From NCBI GenBank assembly GCA_046160825.1, contig JBJXHC010000030.1, forward strand, positions 28,261-92,260: DNA of 64,000 bases, given 5' to 3'. This DNA comes from JBJXHC01 sp046160825 (lineage in GTDB: Bacteria > Bacteroidota > Ignavibacteria > UBA10030 > UBA6906). The translations under genes were made by a program, and so were the position numbers. Of the stretch, positions 50,923 to 59,647 are shown piece by piece. The notes under the pieces are model-generated. The model had not been told where the DNA came from. It ran no database searches and saw only the letters and a list, made by a program, of their open reading frames with translations. Numbering within the stretch: the first letter of the stretch is position 1; every line of letters starts with the position of its first letter.

Positions 50923-51555
50923 ATGAATCTCCTCGTAATAGGCGCAACAGGCGGCACTGGCCGCGAACTTGTTCAGCAGGCATTGGAACAGGGACATCAC
51001 GTTACGGCGTTCGCACGTCATCCTGCAAAGATCAATGTAAAACACGAGCGACTTGTGGTTATGAAAGGCGATGTGCTGGATCGTGCAAGTGTCGAGTTAG
51101 CGGTCAAAGGAAAGGACGCCGTCCTCTCTGCCCTCGGCCACAAGCGATGGATCATTCCCACAAGAATCGTTTCGGAAGGGACAAAGAATATTATTACTGC
51201 GATGGAGAAATACGGTGTGCAAAGACTGGTGTGCGAAACGTCGCTCGGCGTCAGTGATAGCCGGGGAAAACTCGGACTCTACTATACGTTGTTTGTCATT
51301 CCGGTCATTGTGTTCTTTTATTTTCTGGACAAGGCACGGCAGGAGCAACTCATCAAGGCAAGCGGTCTCGATTGGGTCATCGTCCGTCCGGGGCGGTTGA
51401 CGAACGGCAAGCGGCGCGGGAAATACCGGCACGGATCGGATATCGGAAACCATGTGACGACTGTTTCCATCTCGCGGGCCGATGTTGCGGAGTTCATGCT
51501 ACAGCAACTCTCCGATAATGCTTACTTGAACAAGGCACCCGGCGTCGCCTACTAG
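50923..51555 (+). CDS. NAD(P)-binding SDR-like protein (NmrA/flavin-reductase-like)
   Basis: The 210-residue protein has an atypical short-chain dehydrogenase fold: NLLVIGATGGTGRELVQQAL at the N terminus binds NAD(P), MKGDVLDRASVELAVKGKDAVLSALG follows, and LDWVIVRPGRLTNGKR is shared with the NAD(P)H-binding (NAD_binding_10) family, which includes biliverdin-IX-beta reductases. The Tyr-x-x-x-Lys pair of classical SDRs is not evident. A stretch of hydrophobics near residue 125 (YTLFVIPVIVFFYF) is unusual for a soluble reductase. Substrate unknown. Confidence 0.88.
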   Translation: MNLLVIGATGGTGRELVQQALEQGHHVTAFARHPAKINVKHERLVVMKGDVLDRASVELAVKGKDAVLSALGHKRWIIPTRIVSEGTKNIITAMEKYGVQRLVCETSLGVSDSRGKLGLYYTLFVIPVIVFFYFLDKARQEQLIKASGLDWVIVRPGRLTNGKRRGKYRHGSDIGNHVTTVSISRADVAEFMLQQLSDNAYLNKAPGVAY

Positions 51556-51603
51556 ACTCTGTCTTGCATCCTGAATCTTTCCCATGATTCTTCCAACAGG
51601 CCA

Positions 51604-52431
51604 TCACGATTTCACTGCCACACTCCTCACCCACGCAAGCAGCAATAGAAGCGATGCAACCGCTACAATGATCGGTGAGGAAGGGAAGTCGAACACAAAA
51701 GCCAGGAACAGTCCGATGAGTGGACACACTGCTCCCATAATGGCCGAAAGAAGAAAGATCATCTTCACCCTCCGTGCCAGCAACATCGCCGCAACCGGCG
51801 GGACAACAAGGAATCCAAACACAAAAATGTCTCCCACCATGTGTGTCGCGACAGAAATAACCACCGCGGCAATGGTATAGAAGAGCCCTTCCCAGAACGA
51901 TGATGTGAAACCCTGTGTTCCCGCAGTCTCTGCATCAAACGAGATGTACGTAAACTCCTTGAAGAACAGGAGATGTACGGCCATCGCAATCACGAACACT
52001 CCGAGCATCAGATAAAAGAGTTCCGGTGTCACGAACAGGATGTCGCCGCGCAGGAGGTTTTCAATCTCCGAGACTTCCACCATTGGTGTCTTTTGCATGA
52101 TGAGTATGCGTGCGGCAATCGAAAACACAAACACGAAACCAAGCACTGCATCGTTGGGAATCTTCTTGTGCGTCAGAAGTCGTGAGAGCAGCATGACTGC
52201 GACAATTGTCACGGCAAGCGAGCCGACCGTATGAGGCACCATGAAAAATGGAAGGAATGTCAGCGCGAGGCCGAGCACTGACACCTGCGTGAGTACGGCA
52301 CCAAGGAAGACCACCCGCTTTGCGACGATGTACACACCGAGGAAAGAACAAATAACGCCGACAAGAATACTCCCGTACACTGCGAAGGGAAACTCACTGA
52401 AGAGTGTCGAGACGATCTCACTGCTTCCCAT
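51604..52431 (-). CDS. Zinc/manganese ABC transporter permease
   Basis: The 275-residue membrane protein has about eight hydrophobic helices and ABC-3 family sequence (FLGVYIVAKRVVFLGAVLTQVSVLG, FVFGFLVVPPVAAMLLARR). It forms the transmembrane part of a ZnuABC/MntABC/TroABC uptake system. The ATG at 52431 follows GGGAG with six-base spacing and overlaps the ATPase gene by 14 bases. The paired family members are in a single minus-strand operon; zinc or manganese cannot be told apart from sequence alone. Confidence 0.93.
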   Translation of the reverse strand: MGSSEIVSTLFSEFPFAVYGSILVGVICSFLGVYIVAKRVVFLGAVLTQVSVLGLALTFLPFFMVPHTVGSLAVTIVAVMLLSRLLTHKKIPNDAVLGFVFVFSIAARILIMQKTPMVEVSEIENLLRGDILFVTPELFYLMLGVFVIAMAVHLLFFKEFTYISFDAETAGTQGFTSSFWEGLFYTIAAVVISVATHMVGDIFVFGFLVVPPVAAMLLARRVKMIFLLSAIMGAVCPLIGLFLAFVFDFPSSPIIVAVASLLLLLAWVRSVAVKS

Positions 52432-53188
52432 CGTCAACTCCCGGCAGGATCACTTTCATCCCGCCAACGTTCATCACTTTCACGGGCATGTGGTATAGGG
52501 CGGACAGGTTGCGGGCCGTCAGCACGTCCTCCACATCGCCAACCTGGAAGGTGTGTGATTCCACCATTGCAATCCGCTTGACGTAGTTCGCCATGTCGTC
52601 AAGCATGTGGCTCACCATGATGACAGTAAGCTTGTCCTGATCATGGAGGGTGTGAATAAGCTCCAGGATGGAGTTCTTCGATGAAAGGTCCATGCCGTTC
52701 GTCGGTTCATCCAGAACCAGAATTGCGGGTTTCGAGGCAAGTGCGCGGGCAATAAGAACGCGCTGCTTCTGTCCCCCGGAAAGCTGTTTGAATGCCATGT
52801 CCCGTATGTCTTCGATATCCACATGGCGCAGACTCTCCAGAACAATCCTCCGGTCGACTTCTTGTGGTGAACGCAACAGCCCGATCTGCCGGTATCGTCC
52901 CATCAGTACCACTTCCTCGACAGTGTAGGGCATGATGTAATCAACCGTATCGCGCTGGGGCACATACCCGAAGCGGACCGGCTCACCGGACGGAGCGCCG
53001 ACCTGCACTGTGCCGGCGAGCGGCTTCAGCGTTCCGAGTATTGCGCGCAAGAGCGTTGTCTTCCCCGCGCCGTTTGGTCCAACAAGACCGAAGTAATCGC
53101 CTTCGTTGATCGCGAAGGTCACGCCCTTGAGTACAACCGTGCTGCCATATCCAAGTGTGGCGTCGCGGAATTGAATAAGGGGGTTCAT
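52418..53188 (-). CDS. Zinc/manganese ABC transporter ATP-binding protein
   Basis: The 256-residue ATPase has Walker A (GPNGAGKTTLLRAIL), Q-loop, the ABC signature LSGGQKQRVLIARAL, Walker B (ILVLDEPTNGMD) and the switch His (VMVSHML). The ATG at 53188 is chosen because GGAGAGG lies just upstream and it gives the usual N terminus (PLIQFRDATLGYG); the frame is open to 53221. It powers the neighbouring permease. Confidence 0.95.
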   Translation of the reverse strand: MNPLIQFRDATLGYGSTVVLKGVTFAINEGDYFGLVGPNGAGKTTLLRAILGTLKPLAGTVQVGAPSGEPVRFGYVPQRDTVDYIMPYTVEEVVLMGRYRQIGLLRSPQEVDRRIVLESLRHVDIEDIRDMAFKQLSGGQKQRVLIARALASKPAILVLDEPTNGMDLSSKNSILELIHTLHDQDKLTVIMVSHMLDDMANYVKRIAMVESHTFQVGDVEDVLTARNLSALYHMPVKVMNVGGMKVILPGVDDGKQ

Positions 53189-53245
53189 TGCCTCTCCAGT
53201 AAGAAGGCCCTGTCCTCTCATCCGAAGGACAGGAATGGGTGCTGT

Positions 53246-54124
53246 CTATTTCAACGCTGCTGCAAGTGTCTCAATGTTATAGTCCATCATTGAGATGTAA
53301 TCCTTTGCTGCTTCCACGCCGCCCGATGATGTGGGAAGTTGCAGGACCTTTGCGCTTGTTGATCGGGCGATCTGCTCAGGGGCACCAGTATCGTAGAATG
53401 GTTCGACGATAATTGCCTTGATGTTGCCGGCACGGACGAGGTGAATCAGCTCGGTCGTATGGCTCGGGCTTGGCGGAATGCCCGGCTTGGGTTCAACCTG
53501 GTCCGCAACAACGAGTCCGAGCCACTCTGCAAAATACGGCCAGCTCTTATGGAATGTCACTATCCTGTTTCCCCTAAACGGCTTCATCGTGGCTTCCCAT
53601 TCTGTAATCTTTGCATCGAGCTTTTTGAGATATGCATCGGCGTTGGCTTTAAAGAACGGCTCATCGTCCGGCGAGACTCTCACGAGCGATGCAACAATCC
53701 CCTGAACAATCGTTCGCACATTGCGGGGATCAAGCCAGTAGTGCGGGTTGCCATGGCGATGCACGTCCCCCTGACTTGCATCAACCTTGTCGGGAACTTC
53801 GAGCTTTGAGATTCCCTGCGAGAGGTCAACCACATCAAGAGTGGCGTTGCGCGACCCGTCAATAATCTGGGGAGCCCACATCTCGAGCTCCATGCCGATC
53901 ATCAGGAAGATATCTGCTGATTTCAGCTTCATCATGTAGCTCGGTTTCACGTCTACGAAGTGTGGGTTCTGGTTGCCGCGCACGATGAAATCCACCGTCA
54001 CCCGATTGCCCCCAATCTGGTGTGTGATATCGGCAAGGTCGGGAAGCGTGGTAACAACTTTGACTGTTGCCTGCGCACTGGGTAAGAGCAGCACCGCAAG
54101 CAATACTATCATTTGACATTTCAT
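53246..54124 (-). CDS. Zinc/manganese ABC transporter substrate-binding protein
   Basis: The 292-residue cluster A-I/TroA-type protein has a signal peptide (MKCQMIVLLAVLLLPSAQA), a first metal-ligand His (NQNPHFVDVKPS), the central HRHGNPHYWLDP with further His residues, TFHKSWPYF and a C-terminal acidic ligand region (VEPFYDTG). The short His patch HRHG is a small version of the loop that favours zinc. An ATG at 54133 is possible, but the one at 54124 has AAGGA at the right distance. It captures metal in the periplasm for the ABC permease. Confidence 0.93.
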   Translation of the reverse strand: MKCQMIVLLAVLLLPSAQATVKVVTTLPDLADITHQIGGNRVTVDFIVRGNQNPHFVDVKPSYMMKLKSADIFLMIGMELEMWAPQIIDGSRNATLDVVDLSQGISKLEVPDKVDASQGDVHRHGNPHYWLDPRNVRTIVQGIVASLVRVSPDDEPFFKANADAYLKKLDAKITEWEATMKPFRGNRIVTFHKSWPYFAEWLGLVVADQVEPKPGIPPSPSHTTELIHLVRAGNIKAIIVEPFYDTGAPEQIARSTSAKVLQLPTSSGGVEAAKDYISMMDYNIETLAAALK

Positions 54125-54186
54125 AATTTTCATTCCTTTTTTGTGCCTTCGAGTCTTTGCCTCTTCCGAAAAACGGGACAAGGTCT

Positions 54187-54206
54187 CGTCTCGACGGATC
54201 GAGACG
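54187..54206 (-). promoter_or_regulatory. Intercistronic hairpin between the barrel-protein and znuA-like genes
   Basis: CGTCTCG at 54187-54193 and CGAGACG at 54200-54206 form a perfect 7-bp stem with a 6-base loop, 14 bases past the barrel-protein stop. It may attenuate or stabilise the downstream transporter message; there is no T-run. Confidence 0.4.
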
Positions 54207-54219
54207 GATGGCTACCACC

Positions 54220-55344
54220 CTAGAACGGATGTGCCTTGTGTGGCCCCAATGAGAACAGCACCTGTAATCCAATGGAGTTCACCGATTGTGAGAACCCCGG
54301 CAACTCGTCCGTTCTGTTTTGGTACTGAAGCCGCAGGCCCAGCGTTTCCTCAACCGGATAGTATCCAAAAAATACCGCCACAGCCCTCACCTCGTCATCC
54401 TTGCTGTATGGCGACTGGCTCCAGTCGAACCGTCCACCCACACTGAAGATCTTGAAGAACTGGTGGTCGGCAAAGAAGTACAATCCGGCGGTGTGTACAT
54501 CCTCCCGTTCCGGATTCCCGTTCACATCAACAAACTGATTCAGATCTCTGTCCTGGCTTGCCGTGCGCATGTTGTAGAGAAACTCTCCCTGCAACACCAA
54601 CGCGGTATACGCTGAGGGCTTGTACTTGAATTTGAAATCGTAATTCAAGTACAAGAAGCGGTCGCGGTTGTACGGATCATGAATTCCCGTGTACAGGCTG
54701 ATGCCCGTCTCAAGATCGGTGTAGTCGCCGAGAGTGAAGAATCCCATCAGCCGCCCTGATGTGGCATACGTGGGCTTATTCCCGCTTGTGTCTTCGATAC
54801 CGCTCGCTTCACCGATTGCCGCACCACGGAGGATATCCACGGTCAACTTGCTGTAGACATCGCCTGTTGGAAGTAGCACGCTTGCAGAGAGGCCGAGATC
54901 GTTGAGTCCCTCTTCGCCAAGGAACCGCTCCTGTGATAACGGCTGGGTGATAGACGACCATGCATGGGGGTGTTGCAAGTTGAGCTTTCCGAAGTCGACA
55001 CGATACTTTCCGAGCCGGAGGTTGATGTCGAGGGGAAGGCCGCGCAAAACGGTCGCATACAATTCTTCCAGCCCGAGTTTCCCTTCTTCAAGATCGGGGC
55101 CGGGAAGCGTCAACACCACATCGGCTTTTGCGTAGGGATTAAGGTACGATGAGATGGCAATTTCCAACTCCTGAAAAGAAAAATCGGGCTGGCTGAATTT
55201 CCGCGTTGCCGGGAATTTTGTACCGTCATTTGTTTCAAGGAGAAAGCGCGGAATGACGCTGATATCAGGGTTCATGCTTGTCTGAGCAAAAACGGATCGC
55301 GCGAACACCAGGAACACCATCGCGATGAAGCTCGGGTAGCGCAA
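54220..55344 (-). CDS. Outer-membrane beta-barrel protein of the metal-uptake operon
   Basis: The 374-residue protein has a signal peptide (MRYPSFIAMVFLVFARSVFA) and alternating amphipathic strands with aromatic girdles (for example FQELEIAISSYLNPYAKADVVL, DINLRLGKYRVDFGK, GLRLQYQNRTDEL, LQVLFSLGPHKAHPF), typical of porin-like outer-membrane proteins. The start is a TTG preceded by a perfect AGGAGG nine bases away. As it precedes the substrate-binding, ATPase and permease genes, it probably admits zinc or manganese across the outer membrane. It lacks a TonB box or plug, so passive or unknown energisation is likely. Confidence 0.82.
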   Translation of the reverse strand: MRYPSFIAMVFLVFARSVFAQTSMNPDISVIPRFLLETNDGTKFPATRKFSQPDFSFQELEIAISSYLNPYAKADVVLTLPGPDLEEGKLGLEELYATVLRGLPLDINLRLGKYRVDFGKLNLQHPHAWSSITQPLSQERFLGEEGLNDLGLSASVLLPTGDVYSKLTVDILRGAAIGEASGIEDTSGNKPTYATSGRLMGFFTLGDYTDLETGISLYTGIHDPYNRDRFLYLNYDFKFKYKPSAYTALVLQGEFLYNMRTASQDRDLNQFVDVNGNPEREDVHTAGLYFFADHQFFKIFSVGGRFDWSQSPYSKDDEVRAVAVFFGYYPVEETLGLRLQYQNRTDELPGFSQSVNSIGLQVLFSLGPHKAHPF

Positions 55345-55428
55345 TATAGTTGTCCTCCTAAAAGGTCTCTGAGCCCACCAAAAAAATTGACGGGCTATGC
55401 ACTCATTGAGTTATGGAGTAGAGAACAG

Positions 55429-55776
55429 TTAGGACCGCGGCGGACCGCGTGTGCCTGAGTGGAAAAGGTCTGTGTGAAGAGTGCGGTCGCTCGAGGCAGG
55501 AATATGAGCGAGGCAAAAGGTGGCATTGGTGTTTGTCGGAAAATCCGTCGCCGCTGTGGCAACACGGAGTGTGGACTGCACACACGCAAGGCACTCATCG
55601 CGTGTGTCCAGCGGGATGTGGATCTCCTTGTCACCACAATGGTGGCTTGACAACACGGGGACGTTATTCGGCATGATGTCGTGCACATCGTTGTGCCCGA
55701 CCTCTAGCAGAACCCCTGCCAGCACATAGGCGGCAAGAATCAACCGTGCAACGGTATCTCGGAGAGGCGGATTCAT
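55429..55776 (-). CDS. Small His/Cys-rich exported protein heading the metal-uptake operon
   Basis: The 115-residue protein begins with an uncleaved or cleaved hydrophobic segment (ARLILAAYVLAGVLLEV) and then has GHNDVHD, SSHHCGDKEIHI and ECLACV, clusters of His and Cys that suggest metal binding. The C-terminal GPPRS-type ending is seen in small periplasmic proteins next to metal transporters. The ATG at 55776 lies only seven bases after the promoter -10 box, so the mRNA may be leaderless. The gene ends 84 bases before the barrel-protein gene. Probably a metal chaperone or sensor; the family is not firmly identified. Confidence 0.65.
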   Translation of the reverse strand: MNPPLRDTVARLILAAYVLAGVLLEVGHNDVHDIMPNNVPVLSSHHCGDKEIHIPLDTRDECLACVQSTLRVATAATDFPTNTNATFCLAHIPASSDRTLHTDLFHSGTRGPPRS

Positions 55777-55783
55777 TGCTTCA

Positions 55784-55812
55784 AATATACTTGGATGAAC
55801 GGGGAGAAGCAA
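55784..55812 (-). promoter_or_regulatory. Promoter of the metal-uptake operon
   Basis: On the minus strand TTGCTT, 17 bases, TATATT. Transcription should start at about 55777, almost at the ATG of the small His/Cys gene. No consensus Fur or Zur box was recognised around it. Confidence 0.55.
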
Positions 55813-55825
55813 GATGAAATGCTGG

Positions 55826-55854
55826 TTGAATTAGTGCGGGAGTTGATGTATTAT
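55826..55854 (+). promoter_or_regulatory. Promoter of the HD-domain gene
   Basis: TTGAAT, 17 bases, TATTAT, about 40 bases before the ATG at 55896. It is back-to-back with the metal operon's promoter, 13 bases apart. Confidence 0.55.
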
Positions 55855-55895
55855 TGGCTGAGTTTTTATGGACAACTTCATCGCCGGACTCACAA

Positions 55896-56549
55896 ATGAA
55901 CTCCTTCGAAGCCGTCACCAGAACAACCGAACACATCAAATCCCTCCTCTCTGGCGAAGGCACAGGTCACGACTGGTGGCACGTTCATCGCGTCTGGCAA
56001 AACGCGAAGCGCATAGGCAGGGAAGAAGGCGTTGATATGTTCATCGTTGAGCTTGCCGCGCTGTTGCACGATATCGCTGACTGGAAATTCCATGACGGCG
56101 ATGATACCGCGGGGCCGCGCGCCGCGCACGCATGGCTGGAAAAGATCGGCGTTGATGGCATCGTGATCGAACACGTATGCATGATTATCAACGAAGTCTC
56201 ATTCAAAGGCGCCGGCGTCCACACAACACCGACGACACGCGAAGGTAAAGTGGTACAGGATGCCGACCGGCTTGATGCCTTGGGCGCAATCGGTATTGCG
56301 CGTGCATTTGCGTATGGTGGACACAAGAACCGGGAAATCTATAACCCGGGAATATCACCGGTTCTTCATCAATCGTTCGAGGAATACAGGGCCACCGTTG
56401 GAACAACAATCAATCACTTCCACGAGAAGTTGCTGCTTCTGAAGGGTCTCATGAATACCAATGCCGGGCGGCGAATCGCCGAAGAGCGTCATCGGTTCAT
56501 GGAAGCGTATCTCCAAAGATTCCTCCAAGAATGGGATGGTCGACGGTAA
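55896..56549 (+). CDS. HD-domain metal-dependent phosphohydrolase (YedJ-like)
   Basis: The 217-residue protein has the HD signature H...HD...D: GHDWWHVHRVWQNAKRI, LAALLHDIADWKFHDGD and VVQDADRLDALGAIGIARAFAYGG. The YedJ/COG1418-type group hydrolyses nucleotides or phosphoesters with two metals. The ATG at 55896 is chosen; the frame continues upstream to a TTG at 55854, in the -10 region of the promoter. Immediate neighbours are a metal uptake operon and the S46 peptidase, without obvious functional link. Confidence 0.9.
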   Translation: MNSFEAVTRTTEHIKSLLSGEGTGHDWWHVHRVWQNAKRIGREEGVDMFIVELAALLHDIADWKFHDGDDTAGPRAAHAWLEKIGVDGIVIEHVCMIINEVSFKGAGVHTTPTTREGKVVQDADRLDALGAIGIARAFAYGGHKNREIYNPGISPVLHQSFEEYRATVGTTINHFHEKLLLLKGLMNTNAGRRIAEERHRFMEAYLQRFLQEWDGRR

Positions 56550-56560
56550 TTCATCTGTCG

Positions 56561-56589
56561 TTGCTTTCACCCGCTCTTTCCCTTATTAT
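56561..56589 (+). promoter_or_regulatory. Promoter of the S46 peptidase gene
   Basis: TTGCTT, 17 bases, TATTAT, giving a leader of about 45 bases ahead of the ATG at 56640, which has AAAAAGGA upstream. Confidence 0.45.
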
Positions 56590-56639
56590 TCTCACGGTCG
56601 CTCCACTCTCACTGGTCGCATCACCAAAAAGGACATTGT

Positions 56640-58805
56640 ATGAAACGGCATCTCGTCGCATTCGTTGGATTGATCTGCGTTTCGTTGTTCGTCGCCGCAA
56701 CATGGATGGACGAGGGCATGTGGCTTCTCGATTCAGTCCAAAAGCTTCCTCTTTCCTCAATGAGGAACCACGGACTTGAACTCACTCCCGATCAAATTTA
56801 CAGCGATACCGGTACGAGCTTGAAGGACGCCATTGTCCTGCTACCGGGAGGCACGGGGACATTCATTTCCAACGAAGGACTCATCCTCACCAATCATCAT
56901 ATTGCATTTGGCGGAATACAATCTCTCTCTTCCGTGCAGGAAGATTATTTGAAAGACGGCTTCCTCGCAAAATCCAAAGGAGAGGAACTGTCCACCTCGT
57001 ACACGGCGGAGATGGTCGCCAGTATGAAGGACGTCACCGTTGACGTACTCGCGGTTGTCAGTGATACGATGTCCGAGGAAGAAAGGACGGCCGCCATCAA
57101 GAAGAAGACCTCGGAGATAGAAGCAGAAGCAAAGGCGCAGACTGATCTGCGATGTCGTGTCTCGGAACTCTACGTCGGGGTCAAGTATTATCTCTTCATG
57201 TACGAAACTCTCAGCGACGTGCGTCTTGTGTTTGCGCCGCCAAGCAGCATCGGCAACTTCGGCGGAGAGGTGGACAACTGGACATGGCCGCGGCACACCG
57301 GCGACTTCGCCCTCATGCGCGCGTACACCGGTCCGGATGGCAAGCCGGCAAAATATGCAAAGGAGAATATTCCCTACACACCAAAGATCTTTCTGCCGAT
57401 TTCATCGAAGGGGGCCGAAGATGGGAGGTTCGCCATGATCATGGGATTTCCGGGGCGGACGTTCCGCTACCGCGAGCACCCGGCCGTCAAGCTTGCACAT
57501 GATGAATCGCTTCCGCTGCTCATCGACCTGTATCGCACCGGCGTTGAAATCACCGAGGGGATTGGCAAGGCCGACCGCGAAGTGGAAATCAAATATGCCG
57601 CCAAGATCCGCAGCGTTGCCAATGCGTTCAAGAATTACATTGGCACATTGGAGGGCATGCGGCGTTCAGACTTCCTGAATCTGAAGAAGAACCAAAGTGA
57701 GGAATTCGCTGCATTCATTGCGGGGTCGCATGAACTGACAGCCAAGTACGGCACTCTTCTCGCGGACATGCAGAACACAACCGACGAATACGCAAAGGTG
57801 AATCGCAAGAACCTTGTCATGTCGAATCTCACGCGGGTCGTCGAGGCTCTCGGCATTGCCAACCGTTTCATTCAATATGCAAAGAACCCTCCACAGGACT
57901 CGTTGGGGAAGACACTCTCACCAACAGAAAAAGAACGCGGGCCGTTGCGAGCATCCATCGCCAGCATATTCAAGAACTACGATGTTCGTGTTGACCGCGA
58001 GGTGATGGTGGCGCTGATTCTGAAATCACTGGAGATGCCGCCGGAACATCAGATCAACGAGTTCCGAGATGAATTTGGTAAGACATCCGGGGACGAGAGG
58101 GTCAATAAAGTCAGGGAGTTTGTCACTGAACTCTATGAAGACAGTCGCCTCGTAAGCCGCGAAGAATGCGAGAAGCTGTTGATGGAAGATGCGGATGATA
58201 TTCTGGATGATCCCTTCGCAGTCCTGGCACGGGAGCTTTCAAAGGAACAGGATCCCATCACTGCCGCTGTGAACAAGTACAACACCGCGATTGGTCCACT
58301 GCGTCGCAAATATGTCGAGGCATGGCTTCAATGGAAGCATGCCGACCTCACCTATCCCGATGCGAACCGTACACTCCGGTTTACGTACGGACTTGTCGAG
58401 CCGTTGCAACCGCGGGATGCCGTCCATCTTTCACAGTTTACAACGTTGAAGGGGGTCATGGAAAAGGAAACCGGCGAAGTTCCGTTTGTGGTTCCTGCAA
58501 AGCTGAAGGAATTATGGAAGAAGAAAGACTTCGGTCCATACGCCGACCCGAAGCGTGGCGACGTGCCTGTGGCGTTTATCGCCAACCTCGATATCACCGG
58601 CGGGAATTCAGGCAGCTCCGTGATTAACGGCCGCGGTGAGGTCATCGGGTCGTCATTCGATGGGAACTGGGAATCGGTGGTGGCAGATTATCATTTCCAG
58701 CATGAATTCAACCGCGCCATCAACGTGGATTCGCGATACATGCTGTTCATCATCGACAAGTTTGCGGGCGCCGACAATATCATGAAGGAATTGGTGATCA
58801 AGTAA
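56640..58805 (+). CDS. S46-family dipeptidyl-peptidase (DPP7-like)
   Basis: The 721-residue serine exopeptidase has a signal peptide (MKRHLVAFVGLICVSLFVAA), the catalytic His in TNHHIAF (residue 86 or 87), and the catalytic Ser657 in GGNSGSSV, with a chymotrypsin-like double barrel split by a helical cap. S46 enzymes release dipeptides in the periplasm of Bacteroidota and some Proteobacteria. In DPP11 an Arg after FD (FDRNWE) selects acidic P1 residues, whereas DPP7 has Gly; here the sequence is FDGNWES with Gly675, predicting a preference for hydrophobic P1. Peptide foraging fits the secreted-protein lifestyle suggested by the T9SS cargo. Confidence 0.93.
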   Translation: MKRHLVAFVGLICVSLFVAATWMDEGMWLLDSVQKLPLSSMRNHGLELTPDQIYSDTGTSLKDAIVLLPGGTGTFISNEGLILTNHHIAFGGIQSLSSVQEDYLKDGFLAKSKGEELSTSYTAEMVASMKDVTVDVLAVVSDTMSEEERTAAIKKKTSEIEAEAKAQTDLRCRVSELYVGVKYYLFMYETLSDVRLVFAPPSSIGNFGGEVDNWTWPRHTGDFALMRAYTGPDGKPAKYAKENIPYTPKIFLPISSKGAEDGRFAMIMGFPGRTFRYREHPAVKLAHDESLPLLIDLYRTGVEITEGIGKADREVEIKYAAKIRSVANAFKNYIGTLEGMRRSDFLNLKKNQSEEFAAFIAGSHELTAKYGTLLADMQNTTDEYAKVNRKNLVMSNLTRVVEALGIANRFIQYAKNPPQDSLGKTLSPTEKERGPLRASIASIFKNYDVRVDREVMVALILKSLEMPPEHQINEFRDEFGKTSGDERVNKVREFVTELYEDSRLVSREECEKLLMEDADDILDDPFAVLARELSKEQDPITAAVNKYNTAIGPLRRKYVEAWLQWKHADLTYPDANRTLRFTYGLVEPLQPRDAVHLSQFTTLKGVMEKETGEVPFVVPAKLKELWKKKDFGPYADPKRGDVPVAFIANLDITGGNSGSSVINGRGEVIGSSFDGNWESVVADYHFQHEFNRAINVDSRYMLFIIDKFAGADNIMKELVIK

Positions 58806-58824
58806 GAATGACCAAGGGAAGCCC

Positions 58825-59646
58825 CTGACACACAACCCAAAGCTCTCTCTCATCATCGCAGTGTACAACAAACCTGAAAACTTCCGGTTTGTCCTCGCGG
58901 CCTGCGCGCGCCAGTCCTTCATCGACTTTGAAGTAATCATAGCGGACGATGGTTCCGATTCCACGATTCGTGATGTTGTTGACGAATCTCAACGACACTA
59001 CAGCTACCCGATCACACATCTCTGGCACGAGAACGCTGGCTGGAGGAAAAACATCATGTTAAACAACGGCATACGTGCCGCGCGGACGGGGCACATCGTC
59101 TTTATCGATGGCGATTGTCTGCCCGGAAGGGATTTCCTCCTCGACCATTGGAATGAACGCGAGGAAAACAAAGTGCTGCTCGGGCGGAGAGTGGAAACAA
59201 GCGAGCGGTGGTCGAAGGGGTTAACACTACAGAAAATACAAAGCGGTGAATTCGAGCGCTATGGATTGGATGAGTGGAAGGACGGACTCACGGGGAAGTC
59301 ACTACGTGTTGAAGATGGCCTCCGCATGCCAAGCCGGCTTGTGCGCAAGCTGCTTCTCCGGAACGTGCGGGGGATACTTGGGAGCAATTTCTCCATTGCA
59401 AAAAAGGACCTCGTTGCGATCAATGGCTTCGATGAACTGTACGACGGCCCCGGCTGTGGCGAGGATTCGGACATCCAATACAGACTTTCGCTGATAGGCG
59501 TGACGGGAAAATCGATGCGGAACCTTGCAATCCAGTACCACATCTGGCACCCGCGTACAAAGACATCGAGTGCATGTCACGATCGATTTGAGATGGTGAA
59601 GAAAGTGGCCGACCCTCGATGCAAAACAGGGTTGATTCACGAGTGA
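58825..59646 (+). CDS. Family 2 glycosyltransferase with probable CTG start
   Basis: The GT-A domain begins PKLSLIIAVYNKPENFRFVL, followed by IADDGSDSTIRDVV, NAGWRKNIMLNNGIRAA, FIDGDCLPGRDFL and a GT7-type C-terminal GSNFSIAKKDLVAINGFDELYDGPGCGEDSD. The first ATG/GTG/TTG start is the GTG at 58861, but that removes the conserved first strand LSLIIAV. No such codon lies between it and the upstream TGA at 58795. A CTG at 58825 has AAGGGA five bases before it and restores the full strand (273 residues). The gene begins 19 bases after the S46 peptidase stop. Acceptor and sugar unknown. Confidence 0.85.
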   Translation: MTHNPKLSLIIAVYNKPENFRFVLAACARQSFIDFEVIIADDGSDSTIRDVVDESQRHYSYPITHLWHENAGWRKNIMLNNGIRAARTGHIVFIDGDCLPGRDFLLDHWNEREENKVLLGRRVETSERWSKGLTLQKIQSGEFERYGLDEWKDGLTGKSLRVEDGLRMPSRLVRKLLLRNVRGILGSNFSIAKKDLVAINGFDELYDGPGCGEDSDIQYRLSLIGVTGKSMRNLAIQYHIWHPRTKTSSACHDRFEMVKKVADPRCKTGLIHE

Positions 59647-59647
59647 T

